Source: JAFGPL01 sp963781805
GTDB lineage: Bacteria > Bacteroidota > Bacteroidia > Bacteroidales > UBA10428
Assembly (NCBI GenBank): GCA_963781805.1
Contig: CAWAHF010000004.1
Coordinates: forward strand, 3,224,001 to 3,288,000
Length of the DNA stretch: 64,000 nt
Reading direction: 5' to 3'
The notes beneath the pieces were generated by a model. The model was not told the DNA's origin. It did no database searches and saw only the letters and a program-made list of their open reading frames with translations. Below are positions 18,312 through 26,892 of the stretch, piece after piece (within the stretch, counting starts at the first letter, position 1; the number at the start of each line of letters is the position of its first letter). The translations under genes and the position numbers were made by a program.

Positions 18312-20234
18312 TCAGCTCACATTTGAGAATACCCTGGGAGTAACCATTGCTTTAATGGAGGTGTAGATGCTGTCAGCATCAAATCCACATGCTTTGTACA
18401 AGTCGCTTTGAGAACCCTGTTCGATGAATTTATCAGGAACACCGAGTCTTTTTACCGTAGCCTGATATGCATTTTCACACATGAATTCAATGATAGCACT
18501 TCCAAAACCGCCCATAAGCGTACCATCTTCAATGGTGATTATTTTCTTGAAATTTTTAAATATAGTGTGTAAACAATCGGTATCAAGTGGCTTAGCAAAA
18601 CGCATATCGTAATGTGCAACATTAATATTTTCTGTTTCGAGGCGAAGAATTGCTTCGGAGGCAAAATTTCCAACATGTCCGAAAGTCAGAACAGCCAAAT
18701 CAAACCCTTTTTGCAGTTCCCTTGCCTTTCCAATCGGAATCTCTCTGAATGGTTGTTTCCAGTTTACCATAACCCCTTTCCCTCTTGGATAACGAATTGA
18801 GAAAGGTCCGTTATTTTTTAGCTGGGCGGTATACATCATATTCCTGAGTTCTTCCTCATTCATAGGCGCCGCTACAATCATGTTGGGAATTGTACGCATA
18901 TAAGCAATATCATAAACCCCATGATGTGTAGGGCCATCTGATCCGACAAGGCCGCCCCGATCAAGACAAAATATTACCTGCAGGTTCTGAAGTGCAACAT
19001 CATGAATCACTTGGTCGTAAGACCTTTGCATGAATGATGAATAAATATTACAGAAAGGGATAAGTCCCTGCGAAGCCAGACCGGCAGAAAATGTGACAGC
19101 ATGTTGTTCCGCGATACCTACATCAAATGTCCTTTCCGGCAGAACATCCATCATGATTTTAAGAGAGCACCCTGTTGTCATAGCAGGAGTAATTCCGACA
19201 ATTTTGTCGTTTACGCGTGCCAGTTCCAAAATAGTTTCTCCGAACACATCCTGATATAATGGGGGTTGCGATTTTTTATTTTTCCCTTTGAAAATTTCAC
19301 CTGTCAGTTTATCAAATTTCCCCGGCGAATGAAAAGCAGTCTGGTGGAGCTCGGCTTGTTTAAAACCTTTACCTTTTTTTGTCAGCACATGTAAAAGCTT
19401 AGGACCTGAAATTCCCTTTAAATCCTCCAGTATTCTGGTAAGATGAATCACGTCATGACCGTCGACCGGGCCAAAGTATCTGAAATTAAGCGATTCAAAA
19501 AGATTACTCTGCTTCAGCAAAACAGATTTCAACCCATTTTCCAGCTTTTGTGCATATTCGCGGGAATGAGGAGCAATTTTGTTTATCTTACCCAAAAGAT
19601 GCCAAATATCACTTTTAAGTTTATTATATGTTTTTGAAGTTGTAATATCGGTCAGATATTCTTTTATTGCTCCTACATTTGGATCTATGGCTATATTGTT
19701 GTCGTTGAGAATTACAAGCAAATTCGTGTTTTCCATTCCGGCATTATTCAGACCTTCAAAGGCCATGCCTCCGGTGAGTGAACCATCTCCGATTACTGCA
19801 ACCACATTTCGTTTAATCCCTTTTTGCTGATCGGCAACCGCAATACCCAGGGCTGCTGAAATAGAAGTTGAAGAATGACCGGTACCGAAAGAATCATAGG
19901 CGCTTTCACTCATCTTCGGAAATCCGCTTATTCCTCCGGCTTTTCTGTTGGTATGAAAAATATTCTTTCTGCCTGTAAGTATTTTATGTCCATATGCCTG
20001 ATGGCCTACATCCCAGATTATCTGATCAAAAGGAGTATCCAGCACATAATGAAGAGCCACTGTAAGCTCAACCACTCCCAGGCTGGCTCCAAAATGGCCG
20101 GGATTTGCTGAAACCTCATCTATAATGAATTGTCTCAACTCTTTGCTGACCTCAATAAGTTCCTCTACTTTAAATTTTTTGAGGTCTGAAGGATATTCAA
20201 TAGAATTTAAAAACCTGTAATCAATGTCGGACAT
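18312..20234 (-). CDS. dxs: 1-deoxy-D-xylulose-5-phosphate synthase
   Basis: A 640-residue thiamine-diphosphate enzyme that joins pyruvate and glyceraldehyde 3-phosphate, the first step of the MEP isoprenoid pathway. Visible signatures: WDVGHQAYGHKILTGR near residue 75, the TPP-binding GDGSLTGGMAFEGLNNAG around 150, the central DRGGLVGSDGPTHHG transketolase segment near 430, and the C-terminal EDGTLMGGFGSA segment. Full length. The stop codon abuts the stop of the PP2C sensor gene with no spacer base, so transcription from the two sides must meet head-on. Confidence 0.96.
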   Translation of the reverse strand: MSDIDYRFLNSIEYPSDLKKFKVEELIEVSKELRQFIIDEVSANPGHFGASLGVVELTVALHYVLDTPFDQIIWDVGHQAYGHKILTGRKNIFHTNRKAGGISGFPKMSESAYDSFGTGHSSTSISAALGIAVADQQKGIKRNVVAVIGDGSLTGGMAFEGLNNAGMENTNLLVILNDNNIAIDPNVGAIKEYLTDITTSKTYNKLKSDIWHLLGKINKIAPHSREYAQKLENGLKSVLLKQSNLFESLNFRYFGPVDGHDVIHLTRILEDLKGISGPKLLHVLTKKGKGFKQAELHQTAFHSPGKFDKLTGEIFKGKNKKSQPPLYQDVFGETILELARVNDKIVGITPAMTTGCSLKIMMDVLPERTFDVGIAEQHAVTFSAGLASQGLIPFCNIYSSFMQRSYDQVIHDVALQNLQVIFCLDRGGLVGSDGPTHHGVYDIAYMRTIPNMIVAAPMNEEELRNMMYTAQLKNNGPFSIRYPRGKGVMVNWKQPFREIPIGKARELQKGFDLAVLTFGHVGNFASEAILRLETENINVAHYDMRFAKPLDTDCLHTIFKNFKKIITIEDGTLMGGFGSAIIEFMCENAYQATVKRLGVPDKFIEQGSQSDLYKACGFDADSIYTSIKAMVTPRVFSNVS

Positions 20235-20256
20235 GAATATCTTAAAATTTAGGTCT

Positions 20257-20264
20257 CAAAGTTA
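20257..20264 (-). promoter_or_regulatory. Candidate -7 box for dxs
   Basis: Minus-strand TAACTTTG matches TAnnTTTG, 22 bases before the dxs start at 20234. No matching -33 element was found. Confidence 0.3.
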
Positions 20265-20391
20265 ATAATTATTATTTACTTTTTTTGAGCATTAAAAGAG
20301 GATGTCGTAACTTCAAACCATATATTTATCAATAGAATCAAATAATCTGTTTTATAATTCGTTGAATATTGAAACCTGAATATGTAAAGCT

Positions 20392-21393
20392 ATGAAGAAT
20401 ATTACCCTGCTATATTTAGTGGTGTTTTTTATGCTGCTATCTTGTGTTCCGCCAAGTCAGTTTAGAGAAACACAGAATCTGAGCCAGGATTGCCAGGAAG
20501 AACGCGATATGCTTACTTCGAGAAATGAGAAACTAACAGTAGAAAACACAGAACTAAAAGCAAAGCTGGATGCAAACGAAAACAGTCTCGGAGAGCTTAA
20601 CAAAAACAATGAACAAAAACAAGATGATTATAATCAGTTGAAGAAACAATACGATCAACTTAATCAACAGTATCAGGATCTGAAGAAGGCTCAGGATGAC
20701 TTGCTTAGCGGGAGTGAGACCGAAACCCGGAAACTGCTAAGTCAGTTGCAGACTACCCAGTCGGATCTTCAGAAACGTGAAGACCAGCTTAACCAGTTGT
20801 CCAGAAATGTGGATGAAAAGAAAAGAAATTTGGATGAGCTTAAGGCTGAAATGGATAAAAAAAATGTACGACTTAACCAACTGGAGAGAATACTTACCAG
20901 AAAAGATTCTGCCGTAAACGCCTTAAAAAAGAAAGTGTCCGATGCCCTGTTGGGATTTGAAAACGAAGGATTAACAATAACTCAGAAAAATGGGAAAGTA
21001 TACGTTTCGCTTGAGGAAAAACTTCTGTTTAAAAGCGGAAGCACTGAGGTGGACGCCAAAGGTGTTACTGCTCTCAAAAAGCTGGCAAAAGTTCTGGAAC
21101 AAAATCCCAATATCAATATCATGATCGAAGGTCACACCGACGACGTGCCGGTGATTAATGGATCTGCATATAAAGATAACTGGGACCTGAGTGTTCAGCG
21201 CGCAACCTCTATTGTGAGGATTTTACTCGACGGCACCAATATTAATCCAAAACGGTTGATAGCCTCCGGTCGAGGTGAGTTTATGCCTGTTGATCCTGCC
21301 AAAACCCCGGAAGCCAGACAGAAAAACCGTCGCACCGAAATAATTCTTACCCCAAAACTGGATGAACTGTTTAAAATCCTGGAAACAAATTAA
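20392..21393 (+). CDS. OmpA/Pal-family peptidoglycan-binding lipoprotein with coiled coil
   Basis: A 333-residue predicted outer-membrane lipoprotein. Signal peptide ends in MLLSC, with Cys18 as the likely lipidation site. Residues about 28-185 are a long Gln/Leu/Lys-rich coiled coil. The C-terminal OmpA domain (~205-325) carries IMIEGHTDDVPV, NWDLSVQRATSIVR and the final NRRTEIILTP, the peptidoglycan (diaminopimelate) binding motif. Expected role is tethering the outer membrane to the cell wall. The radical SAM gene follows after 24 bases. Confidence 0.88.
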   Translation: MKNITLLYLVVFFMLLSCVPPSQFRETQNLSQDCQEERDMLTSRNEKLTVENTELKAKLDANENSLGELNKNNEQKQDDYNQLKKQYDQLNQQYQDLKKAQDDLLSGSETETRKLLSQLQTTQSDLQKREDQLNQLSRNVDEKKRNLDELKAEMDKKNVRLNQLERILTRKDSAVNALKKKVSDALLGFENEGLTITQKNGKVYVSLEEKLLFKSGSTEVDAKGVTALKKLAKVLEQNPNINIMIEGHTDDVPVINGSAYKDNWDLSVQRATSIVRILLDGTNINPKRLIASGRGEFMPVDPAKTPEARQKNRRTEIILTPKLDELFKILETN

Positions 21394-21417
21394 CATTCAG
21401 GCAATTCAGAAGTTTCA

Positions 21418-22434
21418 ATGTGGTATGATGGATACAATTTTATTCGGAAACTTACCTCCAGAAAGATTTTCAACTATCTGACATTAAAAATTTCATATGT
21501 ACTATCCATTTTAATTCGAAAACCTTTAATATGGGGATATCCAGCGGTTGCGACCATAGAGCCGACTAATCGTTGTAATTTGAAATGTGTGGAATGCCCG
21601 ACAGGAAATAATTCCTTATCCCGAACAAAAGGCTATATTGACCCAGCCCTATTCCAACAATTGATTAATAGTCTGGCACCAAATCTTACCTGGCTGATGC
21701 TTTATTTTCAGGGAGAACCGCTACTACACAAGCATTTAACAGGTCTAATAAGATATGCATCGGATAAAAACATTTATACTTCGATTTCAACCAACGGACA
21801 TCAACTAACTAAAGAAAATGCAAGATGGTTAATCGATTCGGGATTAGATCGTATTATCATATCTTTAGATGGTATTGATCAGGAAACGTACAGCAAATAC
21901 CGACAGGGAGGTAATTTCAAAACAGTAATTACAGGAATTAAAAACCTGGTGAACCTGAAGGATGAATTAAAATCAAGGAAACCATATATTATGCTGCAGG
22001 TCATCGTTATGAAGCACAATGAGGAACATATTAATAACATAAAATTGTTGGGAAAATCCCTGGGAGTTGATAAAACAGTATTTAAAACAATGCAGGTTAC
22101 CGATTTTAAGAAACACAGACATTTTTTACCTCTGAATAAGAAATACGCACGATATTCCATGACCGAAAATCAGGATGCCGGAAATTCAAAAAATTTGGTA
22201 AACCGGTGTTGGCGAATATGGAGTACCCTGGTAATTTTACATGATGGTGTATCGGTGCCATGTTGTTTTGATAAAGATGCCCGATATCCATTGGGTATTT
22301 TTCCTGTAACTAATCTGAGAAGTATTTGGATGGGAAATTCATTTAAAAAATTCAGAAAAGAGATTCTTGTTGCGCGCAACAATTTCCCGATATGCTGCAA
22401 TTGCACCGAAGGAATGAAAAAGGTTTATATCTGA
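21418..22434 (+). CDS. Radical SAM protein with SPASM-type C-terminus
   Basis: A 338-residue radical SAM enzyme. The 4Fe-4S motif is Cys53-x3-Cys57-x2-Cys60 (NRCNLKCVEC), followed by a GEPLLH motif and the SLDG segment of the half-TIM barrel. The C-terminus holds an auxiliary-cluster region: VPCCFDKD and, near the end, FPICCNCTEG, matching the SPASM/twitch pattern. Substrate unknown. Members near polysaccharide or lipid genes often have undetermined roles. It lies 24 bases downstream of the OmpA lipoprotein gene. No short RiPP-like gene was noticed beside it, so peptide maturation is not especially favoured. Confidence 0.8.
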   Translation: MWYDGYNFIRKLTSRKIFNYLTLKISYVLSILIRKPLIWGYPAVATIEPTNRCNLKCVECPTGNNSLSRTKGYIDPALFQQLINSLAPNLTWLMLYFQGEPLLHKHLTGLIRYASDKNIYTSISTNGHQLTKENARWLIDSGLDRIIISLDGIDQETYSKYRQGGNFKTVITGIKNLVNLKDELKSRKPYIMLQVIVMKHNEEHINNIKLLGKSLGVDKTVFKTMQVTDFKKHRHFLPLNKKYARYSMTENQDAGNSKNLVNRCWRIWSTLVILHDGVSVPCCFDKDARYPLGIFPVTNLRSIWMGNSFKKFRKEILVARNNFPICCNCTEGMKKVYI

Positions 22435-22488
22435 AATTATATATTTTGAGACAAATGTGTGGTAATATATCAAATTGGCCTGTCCAGG

Positions 22489-23052
22489 TTAAACTGTCAT
22501 GATATCTTGTTCCTTAGCGGAAACCACATCATCTACCATTTTCGAAAATTCGCCGGTCATTTTAAGGACTTCATTCTCGGCATCTTTTTCCAGGTCTTCG
22601 GCCAAACCTTCTTTTTGCAGTTTTTTCAATTCATCATTTATTTCGTGCCGGGTATTTCGGATACTGACCTTTGTATTTTCACCCATATTTTTAATCTGTT
22701 TTACCAGGTTTCGCCTGCGTTCTTCGGTAAGCGCCGGAACATTTATCCGGATGATTTCCCCGTTATTTGCGGGAGTCAGTCCGATATTTGCGGCCATAAT
22801 TGCTTTTTCTATCGGTTCTATCATCGACTTGTCCCAAGGTTGAACCGCAATGGTTTTGGCATCGGGCGTATTGATATTGGCTACCTGGTTTAAAGGTGAT
22901 TTTACCCCATAATAATCCACAATAATACCATCAAGAATATTGGGAGTCGCTTTTCCGGCTCTCACCCGTAACAATTCATCTTTAAGGTGACCAAGCGATT
23001 TGTCCATTTTTTCCCTGGCATCATCAAGATAAAGTTGTACTTCTTCTTCCAT
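22489..23052 (-). CDS. frr: Ribosome recycling factor
   Basis: A 187-residue RRF, the usual length. With EF-G it splits post-termination ribosomes. Recognisable segments: LRVRAGKATPNILDGIIVDYYG(part), INTPDAKTIAVQPWDKSMI and the conserved RINVPALTEERRRNLVKQ hinge. Last gene of the rplM-rpsI-rpsB-tsf-pyrH-frr series, 77 bases after pyrH and possibly with its own promoter. Confidence 0.97.
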   Translation of the reverse strand: MEEEVQLYLDDAREKMDKSLGHLKDELLRVRAGKATPNILDGIIVDYYGVKSPLNQVANINTPDAKTIAVQPWDKSMIEPIEKAIMAANIGLTPANNGEIIRINVPALTEERRRNLVKQIKNMGENTKVSIRNTRHEINDELKKLQKEGLAEDLEKDAENEVLKMTGEFSKMVDDVVSAKEQDIMTV

Positions 23053-23078
23053 ACTGAGATAGTTTAGCGGTTTGGTAA

Positions 23079-23107
23079 CAAAAATAAAAAAATTAACTAT
23101 TATACAA
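23079..23107 (-). promoter_or_regulatory. Candidate frr promoter
   Basis: Minus strand: TTG at 23107-23105, 18-base spacer, TATTTTTG at 23086-23079, 26 bases before the frr start. Fits the two-part Bacteroidota promoter and would allow frr expression apart from pyrH. Confidence 0.42.
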
Positions 23108-23129
23108 TGATTTATTTTTAGAGAATATT

Positions 23130-23840
23130 TTAAGGTTTAACAAGCGTACCTACTTTTTCACCATTCACCAGCTTCAATAAGTTCCCTTTAATATTCATAT
23201 TGAACACCACCATAGGCAGATTATTTTCACTGCACATGGTAAATGCCGTTAAATCCATTATTTTTAGTCCCTTGCTGTATGCTTCATCAAAACTGATTTC
23301 ATCAAATTTCACTGCCGTTTTATCTTTTTCAGGATCTGCAGTATAAACCCCGTCTACACGGGTACCCTTCAGAATAACATCTGCCTCCATCTCAATGCCC
23401 CGTAAAACTGCGGTGGTATCGGTTGTAAAATAAGGATTTCCTGTTCCAAACGTGAAAATTACAACTTCACCTGATTCCATGCTGTTCAAAACCCTTTTTT
23501 TACTGTATCTTTCGCCAACTGGTTCCATCGAAATGGATGTAAAATGCCTTGCTTTAACATCAAGTTGGTTGAGCGCCGACTGTATTGCCAATCCGTTAAT
23601 AACGGTTGCAAGCATACCCATATAGTCACCTGAAACCCTGTCGATCCCCTCTTGGATACCCGAAATACCTCTGAAAATATTACCCCCGCCGATTACGATT
23701 CCAATTTTTACTCCGAGCTCTGAAACCTCTTTGATTTGGGTTACATATTCCTTAAGCCGGGAATCATCAATACCATATTGCTTATTGCCCATAAGGGCTT
23801 CACCACTAAGTTTTAACAAAATCTTTTTATATTTCAGCAT
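23130..23840 (-). CDS. pyrH: UMP kinase
   Basis: A 236-residue amino-acid-kinase-fold enzyme that phosphorylates UMP to UDP. Visible motifs: KILLKLSGEALMG at the N-terminus, VIGGGNIFRG at about 49-58, FTFGTGNPYFTTDTTA near 128-143 and DGVYTADPEKD near 165. Normal length. It is separated from tsf by 121 bases that contain a probable terminator, so it may have its own promoter. Confidence 0.97.
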   Translation of the reverse strand: MLKYKKILLKLSGEALMGNKQYGIDDSRLKEYVTQIKEVSELGVKIGIVIGGGNIFRGISGIQEGIDRVSGDYMGMLATVINGLAIQSALNQLDVKARHFTSISMEPVGERYSKKRVLNSMESGEVVIFTFGTGNPYFTTDTTAVLRGIEMEADVILKGTRVDGVYTADPEKDKTAVKFDEISFDEAYSKGLKIMDLTAFTMCSENNLPMVVFNMNIKGNLLKLVNGEKVGTLVKP

Positions 23841-23909
23841 AATGCAAAAAAAATAATTGTTAGAAATTGACTATAAAGCTAAGATTTTTTTTTAAACTCA
23901 CATTTGGGC

Positions 23910-23938
23910 AAAAAAAAAGAGGACCCAGCAGGTTCTCT
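23910..23938 (-). terminator. Rho-independent terminator after tsf
   Basis: On the minus strand AGAGAACC (23938-23931), a 5-base loop TGCTG, GGTCCTCT (23925-23918) and then a run of eight T. The stem has eight positions with one A-C mismatch. It lies 24 bases after the tsf stop and separates the rplM-rpsI-rpsB-tsf genes from pyrH-frr. Confidence 0.7.
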
Positions 23939-23961
23939 TTCATTTCGATATGTTTATATTC

Positions 23962-24789
23962 TTACAGGTTCAGTGAATATCTCCTGAAACCCGTTACTTT
24001 TACCTCTTTATCAGCTTCCTGAAGATATTGTCTGACGGTCTTTTTGCTATCTTTGGTAAATTCCTGATTCAATAAAGTGCTGTCTTTCAGGAATTTTTGA
24101 AGTTTGCCTTCGGCAATTTTATCCAGCATATTTTCAGGTTTACCTTCGCGGCGGGCTTGTTCACGTCCGATTTCTTTTTCTTTTTCCATCAATTCGGGCG
24201 AAACATCTTCTTTATCAATAGTCACCGGATTCATTGCGGCAATTTGCATGGCAATATCCTTGCCAACCTGCAATTCAACCTTTTTGTTTAAAGATACGAG
24301 GGTTGCCAGTTTGTTTCCCGGATGAATGTATGGTACAACCATTTTGTCCTCCAGCTGATCGTAATATGCCAAATCGATCTTTTCACCTATAATACCGATT
24401 TGTTCAACAATCTTGTCCTGAATAGATTTATCATCCAAAAAGAGATTTTTCAACGCATCCAGATCGACAGGTTTCTTATTAAGCGCTATGTCAGCTATTT
24501 TTCCTGCAAAAGCAACAAAATCCTGATTCTTGGCAACAAAATCGGTTTCACAATTTAATACAATTATAACTCCTCTTGTGCTGTCTGAAACGACTTTTGC
24601 CATAGCTACACCCTCACTTGCATCACGATCTGCACGTTTATTGGCGATTGCCTGTCCTTTCTTTCGAATAATTTCAATTGCTTTATCATAATTGCCATCA
24701 GATTCTTCCAATGCCTTTTTACAATCCATCATACCAGCTCCGGTAATCCTTCTTAACTTGCTAACATCAGCTGCTGTAATTTGAGCCAT
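23962..24789 (-). CDS. tsf: Translation elongation factor Ts
   Basis: A 275-residue EF-Ts, nucleotide exchange factor of EF-Tu. The N-terminal UBA-like domain reads VSKLRRITGAGMMDCKKALEES, followed by GDYDKAI-like and RADRDASEGVA segments; the TDFVAKN motif that contacts EF-Tu is at about 82-88. The C-terminal half contains PVTIDKEDVSPE and ends in a short basic tail. It is 20 bases downstream of rpsB and followed by a hairpin terminator. Confidence 0.97.
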   Translation of the reverse strand: MAQITAADVSKLRRITGAGMMDCKKALEESDGNYDKAIEIIRKKGQAIANKRADRDASEGVAMAKVVSDSTRGVIIVLNCETDFVAKNQDFVAFAGKIADIALNKKPVDLDALKNLFLDDKSIQDKIVEQIGIIGEKIDLAYYDQLEDKMVVPYIHPGNKLATLVSLNKKVELQVGKDIAMQIAAMNPVTIDKEDVSPELMEKEKEIGREQARREGKPENMLDKIAEGKLQKFLKDSTLLNQEFTKDSKKTVRQYLQEADKEVKVTGFRRYSLNL

Positions 24790-24809
24790 AATAATATCTT
24801 TTTAATTTC

Positions 24810-25757
24810 TTAATCTTCTTCTGCAGGTAATTCATCTTCGTCAGTCACTTCTATTTTCTTAGCGGGGGCTTTTTTAGCTGCAACTTTTTTGGCTGGTTTC
24901 TTTTTTTCCGTTACCACCTCTTCATCTACCCCGTCTATTTCGACTTCCAAATCAACTTCTGATTCATCTGTTAATTCTTCTGTTTCAATATCTTCTTCTT
25001 CTTCAATATCTTCATCTTTTGATTTTTTACCTCCTTTTTCCTTCTGAGGAGCTTCTTTTTCTTTCTCGAACTTTCTTTCTTCAAGCCCTTCTTCAATGGC
25101 TTTACAAACCACTCCTGCAATCAATGCTATAGATTTCGAAGCGTCATCATTTGCCGGGATAGGAAAATCAATTTCATTCGGGTCTGAATTTGTATCAACA
25201 ATCGCGAAAACCGGAATATTGAGCCGTTTTGCTTCTCTCACGGCAATTCGTTCTTTCGATATATCAACAACAAACATTGCTGCCGGAAGTCGTGTGAGAT
25301 CTACAATACTACCCAGGTTTTTTTCCAGTTTGGCTCGTTGTCTGCTCACCTGAAGCCTTTCCCTTTTTGACATATTGTCAAACGTGCCATCGGTTGCCAT
25401 TTTATCGATGGTAGTCATTTTTTTAACGGCTTTTCTGATGGTTGGAAAGTTTGTAAGCATACCGCCCGGCCAGCGTTCGGTAACATAAGGCATATTCACT
25501 TCCTTGACCAAATCGGCTATAATATCCTTCGCCTGCTTTTTAGTAGCGACAAAAAGAATTTTTCTTCCGGACTTGGCAATCTGCTTCAATGCAGCGCTTG
25601 CTTCATCAATTTTTACTATAGTTTTGTGTAAATCGATAATGTGGATGCCGTTCTTCTCCATGAAAATATACGGCGCCATATTTGGGTTCCACTTTCTCTT
25701 CAGATGTCCAAAATGAGCACCTGCATCGAGTAATTCATTAAAATTTGTTCTTGGCAT
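24810..25757 (-). CDS. rpsB: 30S ribosomal protein S2 with a long charged C-terminal extension
   Basis: The first ~225 residues are canonical S2: AGAHFGHLKRKWNPNM at the start, ATKKQAKDII, TERWPGGMLTNFPTIRK and DTNSDPNEIDFPIPANDDA. The remaining ~88 residues (about 228-315) are low-complexity, first Lys/Glu, then strongly acidic (IEEEEDIETEELTDESE) and finally Lys/Ala-rich (KKPAKKVAAKKAPAKK) with an acidic end. S2 is usually 230-260 residues, so this tail is an added feature, seen in some other Bacteroidota. Neighbours are rpsI upstream (98-base gap) and tsf downstream. Confidence 0.96.
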   Translation of the reverse strand: MPRTNFNELLDAGAHFGHLKRKWNPNMAPYIFMEKNGIHIIDLHKTIVKIDEASAALKQIAKSGRKILFVATKKQAKDIIADLVKEVNMPYVTERWPGGMLTNFPTIRKAVKKMTTIDKMATDGTFDNMSKRERLQVSRQRAKLEKNLGSIVDLTRLPAAMFVVDISKERIAVREAKRLNIPVFAIVDTNSDPNEIDFPIPANDDASKSIALIAGVVCKAIEEGLEERKFEKEKEAPQKEKGGKKSKDEDIEEEEDIETEELTDESEVDLEVEIDGVDEEVVTEKKKPAKKVAAKKAPAKKIEVTDEDELPAEED

Positions 25758-25855
25758 ATTTATAGTTGTTTACATTCTGATTTATCAATTGTCAAGTAGC
25801 CAACCTTTGAAAGAGATTGAGTCTTGACAATTTAGATACTAAACACTCAGCGAGA

Positions 25856-26242
25856 CTATCGCTTGCTAAATTGAAATCTCTTACGGGCTTTCGGTTGACC
25901 CGGCTTTTTTCTTTCCACTTCGCGTGGATCCCTGGTAAGAAATTTATTTGCTTTAAGTCCTTCTTTAAGTTCCTGATCTATTTTAACAAGGGCACGTGCA
26001 ATTGCAAGTCGTAAGGCTTCTGCCTGTCCTTTGATGCCCCCGCCCTGCAAGTTAACATTGATATCATATTTATCAATTGAATCCGAAACCCTTAAAGGTT
26101 GTTCAACAATATATTGTAATTGCTGAATTGTAAAATAATCCTTATAATTCTTCTTGTTGACAGTGATCTGGCCTTTACCGGCACTGACATATATTCTGGC
26201 TATAGCTGATTTTCTTCTTCCAAGCGCATTTATAACTTCCAT
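25856..26242 (-). CDS. rpsI: 30S ribosomal protein S9
   Basis: A 128-residue S9 of normal length. GRRKSAIARIYVSAGKGQITVN at the N-terminus (shortened), GGGIKGQAEALRLAIARAL in the middle and the conserved basic end RDPREVERKKPGQPKARKR followed by FQFSKR. The C-terminal tail reaches the ribosomal P-site tRNA. Starts 6 bases after rplM, the universal L13-S9 pair. Confidence 0.98.
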   Translation of the reverse strand: MEVINALGRRKSAIARIYVSAGKGQITVNKKNYKDYFTIQQLQYIVEQPLRVSDSIDKYDINVNLQGGGIKGQAEALRLAIARALVKIDQELKEGLKANKFLTRDPREVERKKPGQPKARKRFQFSKR

Positions 26243-26248
26243 GTGCTA

Positions 26249-26704
26249 TTATTTAATAGAATTAATATCAAGTTGTTTTGGTTGTTGAGCCTGATGAGGA
26301 TGTTCCGATCCGGCATAAATAAAAAGGTTTTTAAAAATTGCTTTCCCCAGTCTGTTTCTTGGAAGCATACCTTTAACCGCCATTTCAATAATTTTGGTGG
26401 GTTTTTTCTTCAGCAATTCATCGGGGGTAGACCATCTTTCACCTCCGGGATAACCCGTATATCGGAGATAACTTTTCTCTGTTAGTTTTTTACCTGTTAA
26501 CCTAATCTTTTCGGCATTGATTACAATTACATTATCACCACAATCAACATGCGGAGTGAAATCAGTCTTATTCTTCCCTCTTATTATTTTTGCAACTTTT
26601 GAACTAAATCTGCCTAAAACCTGGTCAGTGGCATCAATCACATACCATTCTTTTTTTACGGTGGCTTTATTGGCAGATACAGTTTTATAACTCAGTGTGT
26701 TCAC
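26249..26704 (-). CDS. rplM: 50S ribosomal protein L13
   Basis: A 151-residue L13. Diagnostic segments are WYVIDATDQVLGRFSSKVAK, HVDCGDNVIVINAEKIRLTG, YSGYPGG-like RYTGYPGG and AVKGMLPRNRLGKAIFKNL. First gene of the minus-strand ribosomal block, with a two-part promoter about 60-90 bases upstream. Confidence 0.98.
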   Translation of the reverse strand: MNTLSYKTVSANKATVKKEWYVIDATDQVLGRFSSKVAKIIRGKNKTDFTPHVDCGDNVIVINAEKIRLTGKKLTEKSYLRYTGYPGGERWSTPDELLKKKPTKIIEMAVKGMLPRNRLGKAIFKNLFIYAGSEHPHQAQQPKQLDINSIK

Positions 26705-26764
26705 TTTATCTTAATATTTTAATTTCTACCCCTATACAGAAAAAATCCGAAATTTTGTGGAGTG

Positions 26765-26796
26765 CAAAAATACAATTATTTTTTATTATGCAACAA
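26765..26796 (-). promoter_or_regulatory. Candidate promoter of the rplM operon
   Basis: Minus strand: TTG at 26796-26794 or 26793-26791, then TATTTTTG at 26772-26765, spacers 21 or 18. The start codon of rplM is 60 bases downstream of the -7 box. Position and match to the phylum consensus fit a ribosomal-protein promoter. Confidence 0.5.
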
Positions 26797-26854
26797 TTTA
26801 AATCATTTTTTATTTATAACATCAGCAAAAATGCACCTGCTAATAATTATTAAT

Positions 26855-26862
26855 TATTTTTG
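26855..26862 (+). promoter_or_regulatory. Candidate -7 box of the O-antigen-ligase-like gene
   Basis: TATTTTTG matches TAnnTTTG, 30 bases before ATG 26893. It overlaps the upstream in-frame TTG at 26860, which argues for the ATG as the true start. No -33 element seen. Confidence 0.35.
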
Positions 26863-26892
26863 ACTTGTTTTAAAGTTGAGATAATTAAATGT

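Noticed and set aside
21418..22434. Radical SAM/SPASM protein as a RiPP maturase
   Set aside because: No short precursor-like frame or RiPP recognition protein was found beside it; the lasso cluster 11 kb away has its own complete set.
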